A stretch of DNA of 64,000 nucleotides from Burkholderia sp. WSM2230 (GCF_000472445.1 NZ_AXAJ01000010.1:62001-126000), one strand, 5' to 3'. Shown: positions 24,242-34,471, numbered from the stretch's first letter. Numbers and translations: made by a program. Notes: generated from the letters alone by a model not told the origin.

Positions 24242-24643
24242 ATGCAAACCGTCTTTGTCTACGGCACGCTGCGAGCGGGCGAAGTGAACGACATCCGTGA
24301 AGCTGCGGCGCGCAACGAGATTGCCGAGCCGAACTTGCTGGGCACGGCCACGGTTCGCGGCCACCTGTTCGACTTCGGCTCGTATCCAGGGCTCGTTGTG
24401 GACGAGCAGGGCGTGGATGTGATCGGCGATGTCTACGAGATCGACGATGAGCTAGTCGCCGTGCTCGACGAGATCGAGGCGGTGTACCCCGGCGTCGAAG
24501 ATCGCTTTCTGGCTCGCGAAGTGATGGTGAAAGTGGACGGCAACGTCGTGAACTGCCGCTTCTATCCGGTTGCGCCTCATGCCGCGCAAGGGCTGCCGGA
24601 AATCCGGTCCGGCGATTGGGTGAAGTATCGCGCGACGCGCTGA
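24242..24643 (+). CDS. Gamma-glutamylcyclotransferase-like (GGCT/YtfP) protein
   Basis: A 133-residue small GGCT-fold protein. The N-terminal VFVYGTLRAGEVN matches the family YGTLR/K substrate-binding loop. The presumed catalytic Glu lies in LDEIEAVYPG. The C-terminal VNCRFYPVAP strand completes the small barrel. Family members release 5-oxoproline from gamma-glutamyl amines or peptides, but many bacterial YtfP-type proteins have no demonstrated activity. The ATG at 24242 gives the family length; a frame from 24176 adds an unrelated leader. It is convergent with aceB. Confidence 0.88.
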   Translation: MQTVFVYGTLRAGEVNDIREAAARNEIAEPNLLGTATVRGHLFDFGSYPGLVVDEQGVDVIGDVYEIDDELVAVLDEIEAVYPGVEDRFLAREVMVKVDGNVVNCRFYPVAPHAAQGLPEIRSGDWVKYRATR

Positions 24644-24672
24644 CATGGGCTCGCGCGGGCCGCTAGTCGCAT

Positions 24673-24706
24673 AAAAAAAGCCCGCCAGGCAGCGAGCCTT
24701 GCGGGC
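24673..24706 (-). terminator. Terminator of aceB
   Basis: On the minus strand GCCCGC and GCGGGC form the base of a hairpin, with AAGGCTCG / TGCCTGG internal bases, followed by T7. It lies 48 bp downstream of the aceB stop and between convergent genes. Confidence 0.8.
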
Positions 24707-24753
24707 CGATTACCTTTCATGCCGGGTCACGCTCGCGAACCCGGCGTTCAGCT

Positions 24754-26349
24754 TCAGATTTCTTCGTAGAGCGGCAGCGTGAGGAAGTCCGTGAACTGTT
24801 CTGACGTCGACATCTGCTCGAAGATTTGCGCGGCGCGCTGATAGGGCTTCGTATCGCCGCCCACGGCCTGCTTCACCTTGTCGAGTTCCTGCACGGCGAG
24901 TTCGCGCACCAGCCCGGCGCTCACCTTGCGGCCGTCGTCGAGCGTGCCCTTGGGCGAGCGGATCCACTGCCAAACCTGCGAGCGGGAAATCTCAGCGGTC
25001 GCGGCATCTTCCATCAGATTGTGGATCGGCACGCAGCCATTGCCCGCGAGCCACGAGCCCAGGTAGTGAATGCCGACGTTGATGTTGTTGCGCAGACCGG
25101 CTTCCGTGATCGGCGCTTCCGGACGAAAGTCCATCAGATCGGTCGCGGTGACGAGCACGTCGTCGCGTTGCTTGCCGATCTGGTTCGGCTTGTCGCCGAG
25201 CACCTTGACGAACTCTTCCATTGCGATCGGCACGAGCCCAGGGTGCGCGACCCAGCCGCCGTCGTAACCGTCGCCCGCATCGCGCGCCTTGTCGGAGCGC
25301 ACGCCGGCCATGGCCTTGTCGTTCGCGGCCGGGTCGTTCTTGATCGGAATCAGAGCGCTCATTCCGCCGATGGCCGGCGCGTTGCGGCGATGGCAAGTCT
25401 TCAGCAGCAACAGCGCGTAGGCGCGCATGAAGGGCGACGTCATCGTGATCTGCGAGCGGTCCGCGAGGCAGAAGTCGCGGTCGGACTTGAACTTCTTGAT
25501 CGCGGAGAAGATGTAGTCCCAGCGGCCCGCATTCAGCCCCGAGCTATGCTCGCGCAGTTCGTACAGAATCTCGTCCATTTCAAAGGCGGCGAGAATGGTT
25601 TCGATCAGCACGGTCGCGCGAATCGTGCCGCGCGGCACGCCGACCGCTTCCTGCGCAGCGACGAAAATGTCGTTCCACAGACGCGCCTCGAGATGGCTTT
25701 CCATCTTCGGCAGATAGAAGTAGGGGCCCGAGCCGCGCGCGACGAGTTCCTTTGCGTTGTGCACCATGAAGAGCGCGAAATCGAAAATGCCGCCCGAGAC
25801 GCGCTTGCCGTCCACCTTCACGTGCTTTTCGTCGAGATGCCAGCCGCGCGGGCGCACGATCAGCGTGGCGACCTTGTCGTTCAGCTTGTAGCTCTTGCCG
25901 TTCTGTTCCAGCGAGATCGTGCGGCGCACGGCGTCCTTCAGATTGATATGGCCGGTGATCTGGTTGTCCCAGCTCGGCGCATTCGAATCCTCGAAGTCGG
26001 TCATGTACGAATCCGCGCCCGAGTTCAGCGCGTTGATGATCATCTTGCGCTCCACCGGGCCGGTGATTTCCACGCGGCGGCATTGCAGGTCCTGCGGCAG
26101 CGGCGCGATGGTCCAGTCGCCTTCGCGCACGTTTTTTGTCTCGGCGAGGAAGTCGGGGCGCTCGCCCGCGTCCAGACGTTTCGTGCGTTCCGCCCGCGCG
26201 TGCAGCAACTGCTGGCGGCGCGGCTCGAACGTGCGGTGCAGCGCGGCGACGAGTTCGAGCGCCTCGCGCGTGAGAATCGCTTCATAACCCGGCTTGATCT
26301 CGCCGGTGATTTCCATGCCCTGCGGCAGCGATGACAGCGAATTCGCCAT
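24754..26349 (-). CDS. aceB: Malate synthase A
   Basis: A 531-residue malate synthase that condenses glyoxylate with acetyl-CoA to malate, the second step of the glyoxylate shunt. The family signature REHSSGLNAGRWDYIF is complete. VPRGTIRATVLIET carries the catalytic Arg region, and the length matches isoform A rather than the longer G form. The ATG at 26349 follows AAGGAG at 8 bases; a longer frame from 26517 has no such site. It lies 91 bp after the HAD gene and could be co-transcribed with it. The partner gene aceA is 3 kb away. Confidence 0.97.
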   Translation of the reverse strand: MANSLSSLPQGMEITGEIKPGYEAILTREALELVAALHRTFEPRRQQLLHARAERTKRLDAGERPDFLAETKNVREGDWTIAPLPQDLQCRRVEITGPVERKMIINALNSGADSYMTDFEDSNAPSWDNQITGHINLKDAVRRTISLEQNGKSYKLNDKVATLIVRPRGWHLDEKHVKVDGKRVSGGIFDFALFMVHNAKELVARGSGPYFYLPKMESHLEARLWNDIFVAAQEAVGVPRGTIRATVLIETILAAFEMDEILYELREHSSGLNAGRWDYIFSAIKKFKSDRDFCLADRSQITMTSPFMRAYALLLLKTCHRRNAPAIGGMSALIPIKNDPAANDKAMAGVRSDKARDAGDGYDGGWVAHPGLVPIAMEEFVKVLGDKPNQIGKQRDDVLVTATDLMDFRPEAPITEAGLRNNINVGIHYLGSWLAGNGCVPIHNLMEDAATAEISRSQVWQWIRSPKGTLDDGRKVSAGLVRELAVQELDKVKQAVGGDTKPYQRAAQIFEQMSTSEQFTDFLTLPLYEEI

Positions 26350-26440
26350 GTTTTCTCCTTGGTCGGTCAGATTGCGAAATGCAAAGTTAAGAGGCGGTTG
26401 TGGTTGTTGGTTTGGATGCATCTGTTGGAGACGGCGAGGC

Positions 26441-27319
26441 TCATGCATTTCCACCGCGGCGCGGGCGGTTCGCGCCGGCGGCGCGTGCCGCGCGTGCCGG
26501 GCGTCCCGCAGACGCAAGCGTGTTCAGAAAAGCGAGCAGATCGCTCATGCCCGCACCGGTGCCGTGCGGCGTCACGCCCAGTTCCTCGAGCGGCGCGTTC
26601 TGACGGTTGAGCCAGAAGGTCGTGAAGCCGAACCACGTCGCGCCGGCCACGTCCCAACCATTCGACGAAACAAAGACGATCTCGCCCGGCTCGGCGCCGA
26701 AGGCCTGCGTGCCGAGCGCATAGGCGGCGCGTGCCGGTTTGTATGCACGCACGGCGTCGACGGAAAGCACGTGGTCGAAGAGTCCGCTCATGCCCGCGCT
26801 TTTCACGGCGACATCGAGCATTTGCGGGTTGCCGTTCGAGAGAATCGCGAGGCCGGGACGCGGGCCGCCGGGCGCCGCTGCGCTTGCGGCTGCGTTTGCG
26901 CTTGCGTTTGCGTTTGCGGACGTCGCGATTCGAGCGCCCGGCTTCGAAAGCGCAACGCCATCGCGCAACAGACGCAGCGCAGGCACCGCATCGGGAAACG
27001 CGGACAGGCACGCGTACTCGTCCATCAGACGCTTTTCAGCGCTACGGCCGAGCGTGAGCTGAAGTTTCTTCGCCGAAAAGCGCAGGGCGTCGCGCGTGAT
27101 GTCCCAGAACGGACGATAGTGCGCGGCCTCTTCCCCGGAATCGGCAAGCGTGCGCAACTGCGTGTATTCGATCTGCTTCTGGCGCCACAACTGGGAGAGC
27201 GCGTCGCCGCGCCCGGGGAAGATCTGCTCCGCGGCAGCGATCACCGAGTGCACGTCGAAAAGCGTGCCGTAGGCGTCGAAAATCACTGCTTTTGGGGAGA
27301 GTGTCGTTGTGGCCGACAT
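26441..27319 (-). CDS. HAD family hydrolase, haloacid dehalogenase type II
   Basis: A 292-residue haloacid dehalogenase-like enzyme. The nucleophile D15 sits in VIFDAYGTLFDVHS, motif II in LAILSNGNPQML, the motif III Lys in YKPARAAY, and motif IV in FVSSNGWDVAGATWFGF with the family-specific NGWD. This pattern fits (S)-2-haloacid dehalogenases, although close relatives hydrolyse phosphoglycolate-like compounds. About 30 residues rich in Ala/Asn/Ser (SANANASANAAASAAA) are inserted just before motif II; the normal family has a short loop there. It lies upstream of aceB. A role in removing 2-haloacids or toxic C2 compounds that enter the glyoxylate pathway is inference. Confidence 0.88.
   Translation of the reverse strand: MSATTTLSPKAVIFDAYGTLFDVHSVIAAAEQIFPGRGDALSQLWRQKQIEYTQLRTLADSGEEAAHYRPFWDITRDALRFSAKKLQLTLGRSAEKRLMDEYACLSAFPDAVPALRLLRDGVALSKPGARIATSANANASANAAASAAAPGGPRPGLAILSNGNPQMLDVAVKSAGMSGLFDHVLSVDAVRAYKPARAAYALGTQAFGAEPGEIVFVSSNGWDVAGATWFGFTTFWLNRQNAPLEELGVTPHGTGAGMSDLLAFLNTLASAGRPARAARAAGANRPRRGGNA
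26880..26925 (-). repeat. Hexanucleotide repeat within the HAD gene
   Basis: Imperfect GCGTTT/GCGCTT units repeat (26892-26920) and encode the alternating Ala/Asn/Ser insert of the HAD protein. The length is a multiple of three, so the frame is kept. Confidence 0.65.
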
Positions 27320-27467
27320 TGCCGTGCGCTCCTGTCAGAGGTCGGGACAGATTGTATTAGCAGCGTTGTGCGCTAAAAAAGACGCTAAAGATCACTTGAT
27401 CTTTTACTTTCATCCACCTAATCTGGCGCGCACCGGCCAACTTTTCCGCGAGAGCGGCGCTTCTTCC

Positions 27468-28370
27468 ATGGACCGTTTCAAGCAGATTGAGACTTTCGTC
27501 ACCGTTGCCGCAAAAGGCAGTCTGTCGGCCGCGGCGCTGGCCGAGGGTGTGGCGCCGGCGATCATCGGCCGCCGTATCGACGCGCTCGAGGAGCGCCTCG
27601 GCGTCAAACTGCTGGTGCGCACCACCCGCAAGATCACGCTGACCTTCGAAGGCTCGGCGTTTCTGGAAGACTGCCAGCGCATCATTCACGACATGCAGAA
27701 CGCGGAGGCGAGCGTGTCGGCGGGCGGCGTGAAGGCGAGCGGCCATTTGCGGCTGTCCGCGCCGGCCGGTTTCGGGCGCCGGCACGTCGCACCGCTGGTG
27801 CCGGCTTTCACCGTCGCGCATCCGGACGTTTCCATTACGCTCGATCTGTCGGACCGGCTCGTCGATCTCGTCAACGAAGGCTTCGATTGCGCGGTGCGGC
27901 TTGGCGAATTGCCGGACTCGTCGCTGGTGTCGCTCAAGCTCGGCGAAAACCGCCGCGTGTGCGTGGCGTCGCCGTCGTATCTCAGCCGGCGCGGCGCGCC
28001 GCATAGCCTCGCCGACCTCGCGCAGCACAACTGTCTCGCGCTCGGCGCGAGCGCCAACCAGCAGCGCGGCTGGATGTTCCAGCAGGACGGCAAGGTGGTG
28101 TCGATCAAGGTATCGGGCACGATGGAGTGCTCGGACGGCGCGGTGCTGCACGAGTGGTGTCTCGAAGGCCATGGGCTCGCCTGGCGCTCGTGGTGGGAAG
28201 TCGGCGCGGACATCGCGGCCGGGCGGCTCGTCAGCGTGCTCGACGAGTTCGCGGCGCCGCCCATCGGCATTCATGCGGTGTTTCCGCAGCGCCGCCATTT
28301 GCCACTGCGAGTGCGGCTTTTCCTGGATTTCCTCAAGCATACCTATGGTCTTCCGGACTACTGGGGCTGA
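27468..28370 (+). CDS. LysR family transcriptional regulator
   Basis: A 300-residue LysR regulator with an N-terminal winged HTH (residues 1-60: FKQIETFVTVAAKGSLSAAALAEGVAPAIIGRRIDALEERLGVKLLVRTTRKITLT) and a LysR substrate-binding domain to the end. The start 27468 gives the family length; an upstream frame from 27309 begins in the divergent HAD gene. It is divergent from HAD-aceB with a 148-bp gap, the classical LysR arrangement, so control of aceB (and possibly aceA) is likely. The effector is unknown. Confidence 0.9.
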   Translation: MDRFKQIETFVTVAAKGSLSAAALAEGVAPAIIGRRIDALEERLGVKLLVRTTRKITLTFEGSAFLEDCQRIIHDMQNAEASVSAGGVKASGHLRLSAPAGFGRRHVAPLVPAFTVAHPDVSITLDLSDRLVDLVNEGFDCAVRLGELPDSSLVSLKLGENRRVCVASPSYLSRRGAPHSLADLAQHNCLALGASANQQRGWMFQQDGKVVSIKVSGTMECSDGAVLHEWCLEGHGLAWRSWWEVGADIAAGRLVSVLDEFAAPPIGIHAVFPQRRHLPLRVRLFLDFLKHTYGLPDYWG

Positions 28371-28603
28371 CGCCGCGCAACGGGTTTTCCATATTCGGAC
28401 AGACCCTCAATCACGGTAGGGGGCCGGTTTCCGCGACCTACAATCGTTTCAAGGGCTGCATGAACCGGGGCGCTGGCTGCGGTGGAGGGGCTGCCCGCGG
28501 GCCAGCGCCTGCATAAGAGTGCGGGCGCGCCGTGCGGGAAGAGGCACAGCCCCAAAGACGGCACAAAAAAGCAACCGACACGGCGCCCGGACACGGAGGG
28601 CAC

Positions 28604-29038
28604 ATGTTCAAGCACATTCTCGTTCCGACCGATGGCTCCGACCTCTCGCGCAAGGCGATCGCCGGCGCAATCGATCTCGCGCAGGCGGTCGGCGCGCGCA
28701 TCACCGCGTACGCCTGTCTGCCGCAATATCCTTACGCGCCGTTCTCCGATATCGCGGTCGAGCCGCCGTCGGAGTTTCTCGACCGCAGCGAGCGCGAAGC
28801 GCAGGAACATCTGCGCGAAGTGGAACTCGCCGCGAGCCGTCTCGGCGTGGTCGTCGATCGGCGCACGAGCGTGCATCCCGCGCCGTATCTCGGCATCATC
28901 GAAGCGGCGGAGCAGGGCGGTTGCGACGTGATCTTCATGTCCTCGCACGGGCGGCGCGGTCTCGGCAGCCTCCTGATCGGCAGCGAAACGCAGCGGGTGC
29001 TCACGCATACGAAAATTCCGGTGCTGGTCTACCGCTGA
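28604..29038 (+). CDS. Universal stress protein (UspA family)
   Basis: A 144-residue single-domain UspA protein. The start FKHILVPTDGSDLSRKAI is typical. The ATP-binding motif near the C-terminus reads SSHG-RRGLGSLLI-GS, i.e. the G-x2-G-x9-G-[ST] pattern with the first Gly replaced by Ser; the final IPVLVYR strand is present. The Ser substitution is common and need not abolish nucleotide binding. The ATG at 28604 is preferred over 28532 because it starts directly with the domain. It sits between the LysR gene and aceA. A stress or starvation role is known for the family; the specific role is not. Confidence 0.92.
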   Translation: MFKHILVPTDGSDLSRKAIAGAIDLAQAVGARITAYACLPQYPYAPFSDIAVEPPSEFLDRSEREAQEHLREVELAASRLGVVVDRRTSVHPAPYLGIIEAAEQGGCDVIFMSSHGRRGLGSLLIGSETQRVLTHTKIPVLVYR

Positions 29039-29361
29039 CATCCCTGACGTCGGCCGCATCGCTGCGAAAACGCCTAACGGCGGAAAACGCGCCGACGCTC
29101 AGGTCGGCGCGTCGTCCATTCGCCGCGCGATCCGGTTGAATCAGGTTGTGCTGGCTTTATGCAGCCCCCGTCTTATCTGGAACGCTCGCCACCGGCGCTG
29201 GCCGCTGAAACTTTAGCGGCCGATGCGCCGATGCCGAAGCTCCTCCCTGTCGACGGTGGCTTGCCGGCACAACCGCTGCGCCGGCAGCCAGCCGTCTGTC
29301 TGCCTTGCCTTTTCGCGATCAGGCCGCGAGAGGCCTTACGCGACCTCTTACGCGACTTCGG
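29039..29361. other. Intergenic region between usp and aceA
   Basis: About 320 bases between convergent genes. The only structured element is a perfect hairpin at 29087-29112. No gene is supported. Confidence 0.6.
29087..29112. terminator. Hairpin after the universal stress protein gene
   Basis: ACGCGCCGAC and GTCGGCGCGT form a perfect 10-bp stem with a 6-base loop (GCTCAG). No T tract follows on either strand, so factor-independent termination is uncertain. Confidence 0.4.
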
Positions 29362-30669
<1,308 letters not shown>

Positions 30670-30767
30670 GGTTTTCTCCTTGGTTGCCTAAGAAACGGAT
30701 GGTGGACTCTGTCTTCGCCGCGACGATCCGCCTTGCAGTCAGCACGCGAGGCGTTCGTTTCGTGAAG

Positions 30768-30779
30768 TCTTATATAAGA
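30768..30779. promoter_or_regulatory. Palindrome TCTTATATAAGA upstream of aceA
   Basis: A perfect 12-bp palindrome about 100 bp before the aceA ATG. On the aceA strand a TAGACT hexamer immediately precedes it, so a regulator bound here would cover the presumed transcription start. Palindromes of this type occur before central-carbon genes in betaproteobacteria; the binding protein is not known to me. Confidence 0.5.
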
Positions 30780-30993
30780 GTCTAGGCAAATCGACAGACG
30801 TGCAATAGCCGCCAAACAGCGATTTTCTAATAAATATTTCTATTTGAAATCAGTGCTTTAGTTGGAATCTTTCACATAGAGAAACGGGTTTTCCCATCTT
30901 GCAACAGCGGCTGTTGTGCCTTGCAGCACGATTTTTTACGACGCAAAAAATTTTTCCATATCGTGAAATATGGGTGGCGATTTGCCACGGGCG

Positions 30994-31024
30994 AAAAAAA
31001 ACCGGTGCGTGGGCACCGGTTTTT
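30994..31024 (-). terminator. Terminator of the DEAD-box helicase gene
   Basis: AAAACCGGTGC-GTGG-GCACCGGTTTT has 11-bp arms. On the minus strand it is followed by T8, on the plus strand by T5, so it may act in both directions. It is about 135 bp past the helicase stop. Confidence 0.85.
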
Positions 31025-31158
31025 CGGATCGGCCAAGCCGACTGCGGAGCGCTGCCGGGGTCCTTCAACTGCTTGCATCAGCGGGATAAAGGCTGCCGCC
31101 GTAGGGCCGGCCAAGCCGTTACCGGCCCGCGCTGCAAGCTCTCCCGCGTTGCGTCAGC

Positions 31159-32754
31159 TTAGCTGCCGCGACGCGCGGTACGCGGGCCGTCGCTGCGGCG
31201 CGCGCCGTAGCCACCGTCACGCGAGCCGCCGTAGCCTTCGCGCGAACCGCCGCCCGACTTGCCCGCCCAACCGCCGCCATTGCCGCTGCCGCTGCGCGAA
31301 GCGCCATTGCCACCCGGCTTACCCGAGCCGCTACCGAAGCGGCGTCCGCCGCCATTGCCGCCGCCCGGACGGCCGCGGCCGCCAAAGCCAGGACGGCCGT
31401 TACCCGACGGAGCCGACTTGCGCGGCTCAAAACCTTCAACGACATTCACCGGCAGCGGCGTGCGCACGAAACGCTCGATGCGCTTCAACGCGCCCTGTTC
31501 GGCGTGATGCACGAGGCTCACCGCGATGCCCGAGCGCCCGGCGCGACCGGTACGGCCGATACGGTGCACGTAGTCTTCGGCAAACTTCGGCAGGTCGTAG
31601 TTGAACACGTGCGTGATGCCCGGAATGTCGATACCGCGAGCGGCGACGTCCGTTGCCACCAGCACGCGAACGCGACGCTCGCGCAGTGCCTTGATGGTGC
31701 GGTTACGCGCGCCTTGCGGCAGATCGCCATGCAGTGCCGCCGATTCGAAGCCCGCGTCCGCAAGACGGCCAGCCAGCTGGTCGGCGTCCATTTTCGTTGC
31801 CGTGAAGACGATAGCCTGGTCGAGGCCCGTGTCGCGCAGCAGATGATCGAGCAGACGGTCCTTGTGATCGCGGTCGTCGACGTAATGAACGGTTTGCGCG
31901 ATGTTGGTGCGCTGCTCCATGCGCTGAACGATCTCGATACGCTCCGGATCCTTCAGCAGACGGCCCGTCAGCGAACCGATCTTGCCGTCGAGCGTGGCCG
32001 AGAAAAGCATAGTCTGACGCGTGGCCGGCGTGGCCGCGACGATCGTCTCGATGTCTTCGATGAAGCCCATGTCGAGCATGCGGTCGGCTTCGTCGAGCAC
32101 GAGAATCTGCAGTTGCGACAGGTCGATGCGGCCGCGCTCCAGGTGATCGATCAGACGGCCCGGCGTGGCAACCAGGATTTCCGGGTTCTTCGCGAGCAGC
32201 ATCAACTGCTGGCCGTAAGCGACGCCGCCCAGAATGCTGACGGTGCGCAGGCGCTTCAGGTGCTTGCCGTACGTGGCGGCGGCGGTCGTGACCTGCATCG
32301 CGAGTTCGCGGGTCGGCGTCAGCACCAGCATGGTCGGACGAGCGACCGGTTGCGGGCGGCGCCCACGGCCGCCGTCGGCGGGACGCGGCTCACGCGGCTG
32401 GCTCGCTTGCGCCTTTTGCAATTGCGAGAAACGTTCGATGGCGGGCAGCATGAACGCGGCGGTCTTGCCCGAACCGGTCGGGCTGGAGACCAGCAGGTCG
32501 CGGCCGGCGATGCCGGCAGGAACCGCGCGCTGCTGAACCGGCGTCGGGTTCTGGTAACCAGCGGCGGTCAGCGCGGAGACGACATCCGCGGACAGGCCGA
32601 GCGACGCGAACGTCGGGCCGGCGGGCGCAGCGGCTTCAGCGGCGACGGCCGGTGCGGCAGCAGCGGCTGCGGCTTGTGCGGGTGCGTCGGCGAAACCGAG
32701 GGCCTGGTCGGCGATGGCGTTCAACGGGCTGCTGGAAGTATTGCTCGAAGTCAT
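31159..32754 (-). CDS. rhlE: DEAD-box ATP-dependent RNA helicase (RhlE type)
   Basis: A 531-residue DEAD-box helicase. An N-terminal Ala-rich stretch leads to the Q motif (FASLGLSADVVSALTAAGYQNPTPVQ), motif I SPTGSGKT, PTREL, GG, TPGR, DEAD (DEADRMLDMGF), SAT, ARGIDIPG and HRIGRTGRAG. The C-terminal tail of about 110 residues is Gly/Arg/Ser-rich (RGG-like), as in RhlE and cold-shock helicases, and promotes RNA binding. The ATG at 32754 has AAGGA 6 bases upstream; a longer frame to 32862 has none. It remodels structured RNA in ribosome assembly or RNA decay. Confidence 0.93.
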   Translation of the reverse strand: MTSSNTSSSPLNAIADQALGFADAPAQAAAAAAAPAVAAEAAAPAGPTFASLGLSADVVSALTAAGYQNPTPVQQRAVPAGIAGRDLLVSSPTGSGKTAAFMLPAIERFSQLQKAQASQPREPRPADGGRGRRPQPVARPTMLVLTPTRELAMQVTTAAATYGKHLKRLRTVSILGGVAYGQQLMLLAKNPEILVATPGRLIDHLERGRIDLSQLQILVLDEADRMLDMGFIEDIETIVAATPATRQTMLFSATLDGKIGSLTGRLLKDPERIEIVQRMEQRTNIAQTVHYVDDRDHKDRLLDHLLRDTGLDQAIVFTATKMDADQLAGRLADAGFESAALHGDLPQGARNRTIKALRERRVRVLVATDVAARGIDIPGITHVFNYDLPKFAEDYVHRIGRTGRAGRSGIAVSLVHHAEQGALKRIERFVRTPLPVNVVEGFEPRKSAPSGNGRPGFGGRGRPGGGNGGGRRFGSGSGKPGGNGASRSGSGNGGGWAGKSGGGSREGYGGSRDGGYGARRSDGPRTARRGS

Positions 32755-33191
32755 GAGAATCCTTAAAACACAGGGAATTAAAACGTCGGCGCCAATCGGC
32801 ATACCCAAGTCGTCGGATTCAGCGAGCAAAGAAGCAGCGAGCAAATCGAAAAACGGGGGCAACTCGCGACAATGAAGGCGAGTTTTTCGTTAGAAGCTGT
32901 ATCGGATGCGACACGCCAACATGGCTTGCCGCCAGCCTGGGACATGATCGCCCGTAGGGGGCTAGGCAGGAGGGGACAGGTTCTAAACTGGATTGGAGCT
33001 AAACGCTACGAGGCGCTGCGCCGCAACGGCCGCTTATGAAAGCCGGGCAAAGCAGTGAAGCGCAGGCAGCATTGTATAGGTATCTGCTGCACTGCGCCAC
33101 TGTTAGGAGATTTCCTAGCGCAAAAGTTGCCGCGCGGCGGCCGGAAGCCGGCAAGCGGCGCGCGCCGAGCGGCTTGGGCCCGCGCGAGCCA
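32755..33191. other. Upstream region of the helicase gene
   Basis: About 440 bases between the helicase start and the stop of the ACBP gene, both on the minus strand. The sequence contains short direct repeats of GCGAGCAAA (32820-32845) but no gene. A long 5' leader, as in other cold-shock helicases, is possible. Confidence 0.45.
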
Positions 33192-33461
33192 TCAGGCAGA
33201 GGCGCCGCTCTTCAGCGATTCGACGAGTTCCACGTATTGCTGCTTCGCCGCGTCCTGCGCTGTGCCTTGCAATGCGGCCCACGCTTCGTACTTGTATTTG
33301 CCGACGATGTCGGCAAAACCGGGCTTGTCGCCGTGCACGTCGCCTTCGCTCGCCTGCTTGAAGAGGGCATAAAGGCGCAGCAGCGTGAGGTTGCCCGGGC
33401 GCTCGGGCAATTGCTTGACGTCTTCCTGAGCTTGCGTGAACTGGGTGTCGAGGTCCGTCAT
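33192..33461 (-). CDS. Acyl-CoA-binding protein (ACBP)
   Basis: This 89-residue protein is a complete ACBP four-helix bundle that binds long-chain acyl-CoA esters in the cytoplasm. The pattern LDTQFTQAQEDVKQLPERPGNLTLLRLYALFKQASEGDV, GKYKYEAWAAL and the final helix QYVELVESL covers the ligand-binding Tyr and Lys residues (KYKYEAW). The start at 33461 (GGAGAG upstream) gives the family length; a longer frame to 33635 adds an unrelated hydrophobic leader. ACBPs are rare in most bacteria but regular in Burkholderiaceae. Confidence 0.92.
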   Translation of the reverse strand: MTDLDTQFTQAQEDVKQLPERPGNLTLLRLYALFKQASEGDVHGDKPGFADIVGKYKYEAWAALQGTAQDAAKQQYVELVESLKSGASA

Positions 33462-33654
33462 CTTGATGCTCTCCGGCGGGATGGTCAGGTGGCCGACGAT
33501 CATAACAATTGCATGCCGCGGCGTGGCCGAGGGCTCATTCCAAACGTCGGCGGCCGCGAGCAGAAGACACACGGCGGCGAGCGCGAAAAAGGCGCAAAAC
33601 CGCAGATGGCTGACGACTGCGCGGCCAAAGCTCATCCGCGCGCGCGGCGCCGAT

Positions 33655-33660
33655 TACAAT
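33655..33660 (+). promoter_or_regulatory. -10 element directly before tsaB
   Basis: TACAAT ends 7 bases before the tsaB ATG, so transcription would begin at or next to the start codon. There is no Shine-Dalgarno sequence and only a poor -35. A leaderless mRNA is a possibility. Confidence 0.35.
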
Positions 33661-33667
33661 ACGGTCC

Positions 33668-34471
33668 ATGACTCAAACCGTGCTTCTTGCCCTCGATACT
33701 TCCACCGAATTCTGCTCGGTAGCGCTTCTGGCCACTGCTGTCGACGCCGCCGGCCATGCATGCGCCGAGCCGCGCGCGTGGGTCCGCCACGAAGAGACCG
33801 GGGCCGTGTCCAGCACGCGGCTTTTGCCCGCGATCCGCGAACTTTTCGACGAAGCGGGCCTGACGCTCGCCGTGTGCAACGCGATCGCGTTCGGTTCCGG
33901 CCCAGGCTCGTTCACAGGACTGCGCACCGCGACGGGCGTCGCGCAAGGGTTGGCCTTCGGTCTCGATCTGCCGGTCGTGCCGGTCAGCACCCTGCTCGTG
34001 TGCGCCGAAAGCGCGCGGCGCCGCGATCCGGCGGCGACGCGCGTGCTGGCCGCGCTCGATGCCCGCATGGACGAGATCTACTGGGCCGACTACGCGTGGG
34101 ACGGCGCGCAAGGCGAATGGGGCGTCGTGCAGGGCGCGTCGCTCGATACGCCCGAGCGTCTGGTCTTGCCCGACGCGCCTTTCACGCTCGCCGGCAACGC
34201 CGCCGCGGCTTTCGGCGCCCGGCTGCCGGCGGCGGCCGCCGCCCGGAGCGTCGATCGCGATGCCTTGCCGCATGCATTGCCGCTCGCGTACGCGGCGCTG
34301 CGCGCCTTCCACGCGGGCCGCACGGTATCCGCTGATCAGGCCGCGCCGCAGTACGTGCGCAACAAGGTCGCGCAGACCACCGCGGAGCGCATGGCGGACA
34401 AAGCCGCGAAAGCCGCCGGGCAGGCCGCGGCGCTCGCCGACGACCCCGGCTTGCGCGAGGGACGGCCATGA
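33668..34471 (+). CDS. tsaB: tRNA threonylcarbamoyladenosine biosynthesis protein TsaB
   Basis: A 267-residue TsaB (YeaZ) of the ASKHA fold, the partner of TsaD and TsaE in forming t6A at position 37 of ANN-decoding tRNAs. The N-terminal VLLALDTSTEFCSVAL and ALAFGSGPGSFTGLRTATGVAQGLAFGLDLPVVPVSTL are family hallmarks. The stop overlaps the rimI start (ATGA), giving the common tsaB-rimI coupling. It heads a four-gene operon with rimI, udg and a DUF1853 gene. Confidence 0.94.
   Translation: MTQTVLLALDTSTEFCSVALLATAVDAAGHACAEPRAWVRHEETGAVSSTRLLPAIRELFDEAGLTLAVCNAIAFGSGPGSFTGLRTATGVAQGLAFGLDLPVVPVSTLLVCAESARRRDPAATRVLAALDARMDEIYWADYAWDGAQGEWGVVQGASLDTPERLVLPDAPFTLAGNAAAAFGARLPAAAAARSVDRDALPHALPLAYAALRAFHAGRTVSADQAAPQYVRNKVAQTTAERMADKAAKAAGQAAALADDPGLREGRP

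Larger units (their letters stand above)
30670..31158. other. AT-rich control region upstream of aceA
   Basis: About 490 bases. It holds the aceA promoter region (AT-rich 30760-30990), a 12-bp palindrome, and the terminator of the downstream helicase. I see no gene. Confidence 0.6.
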
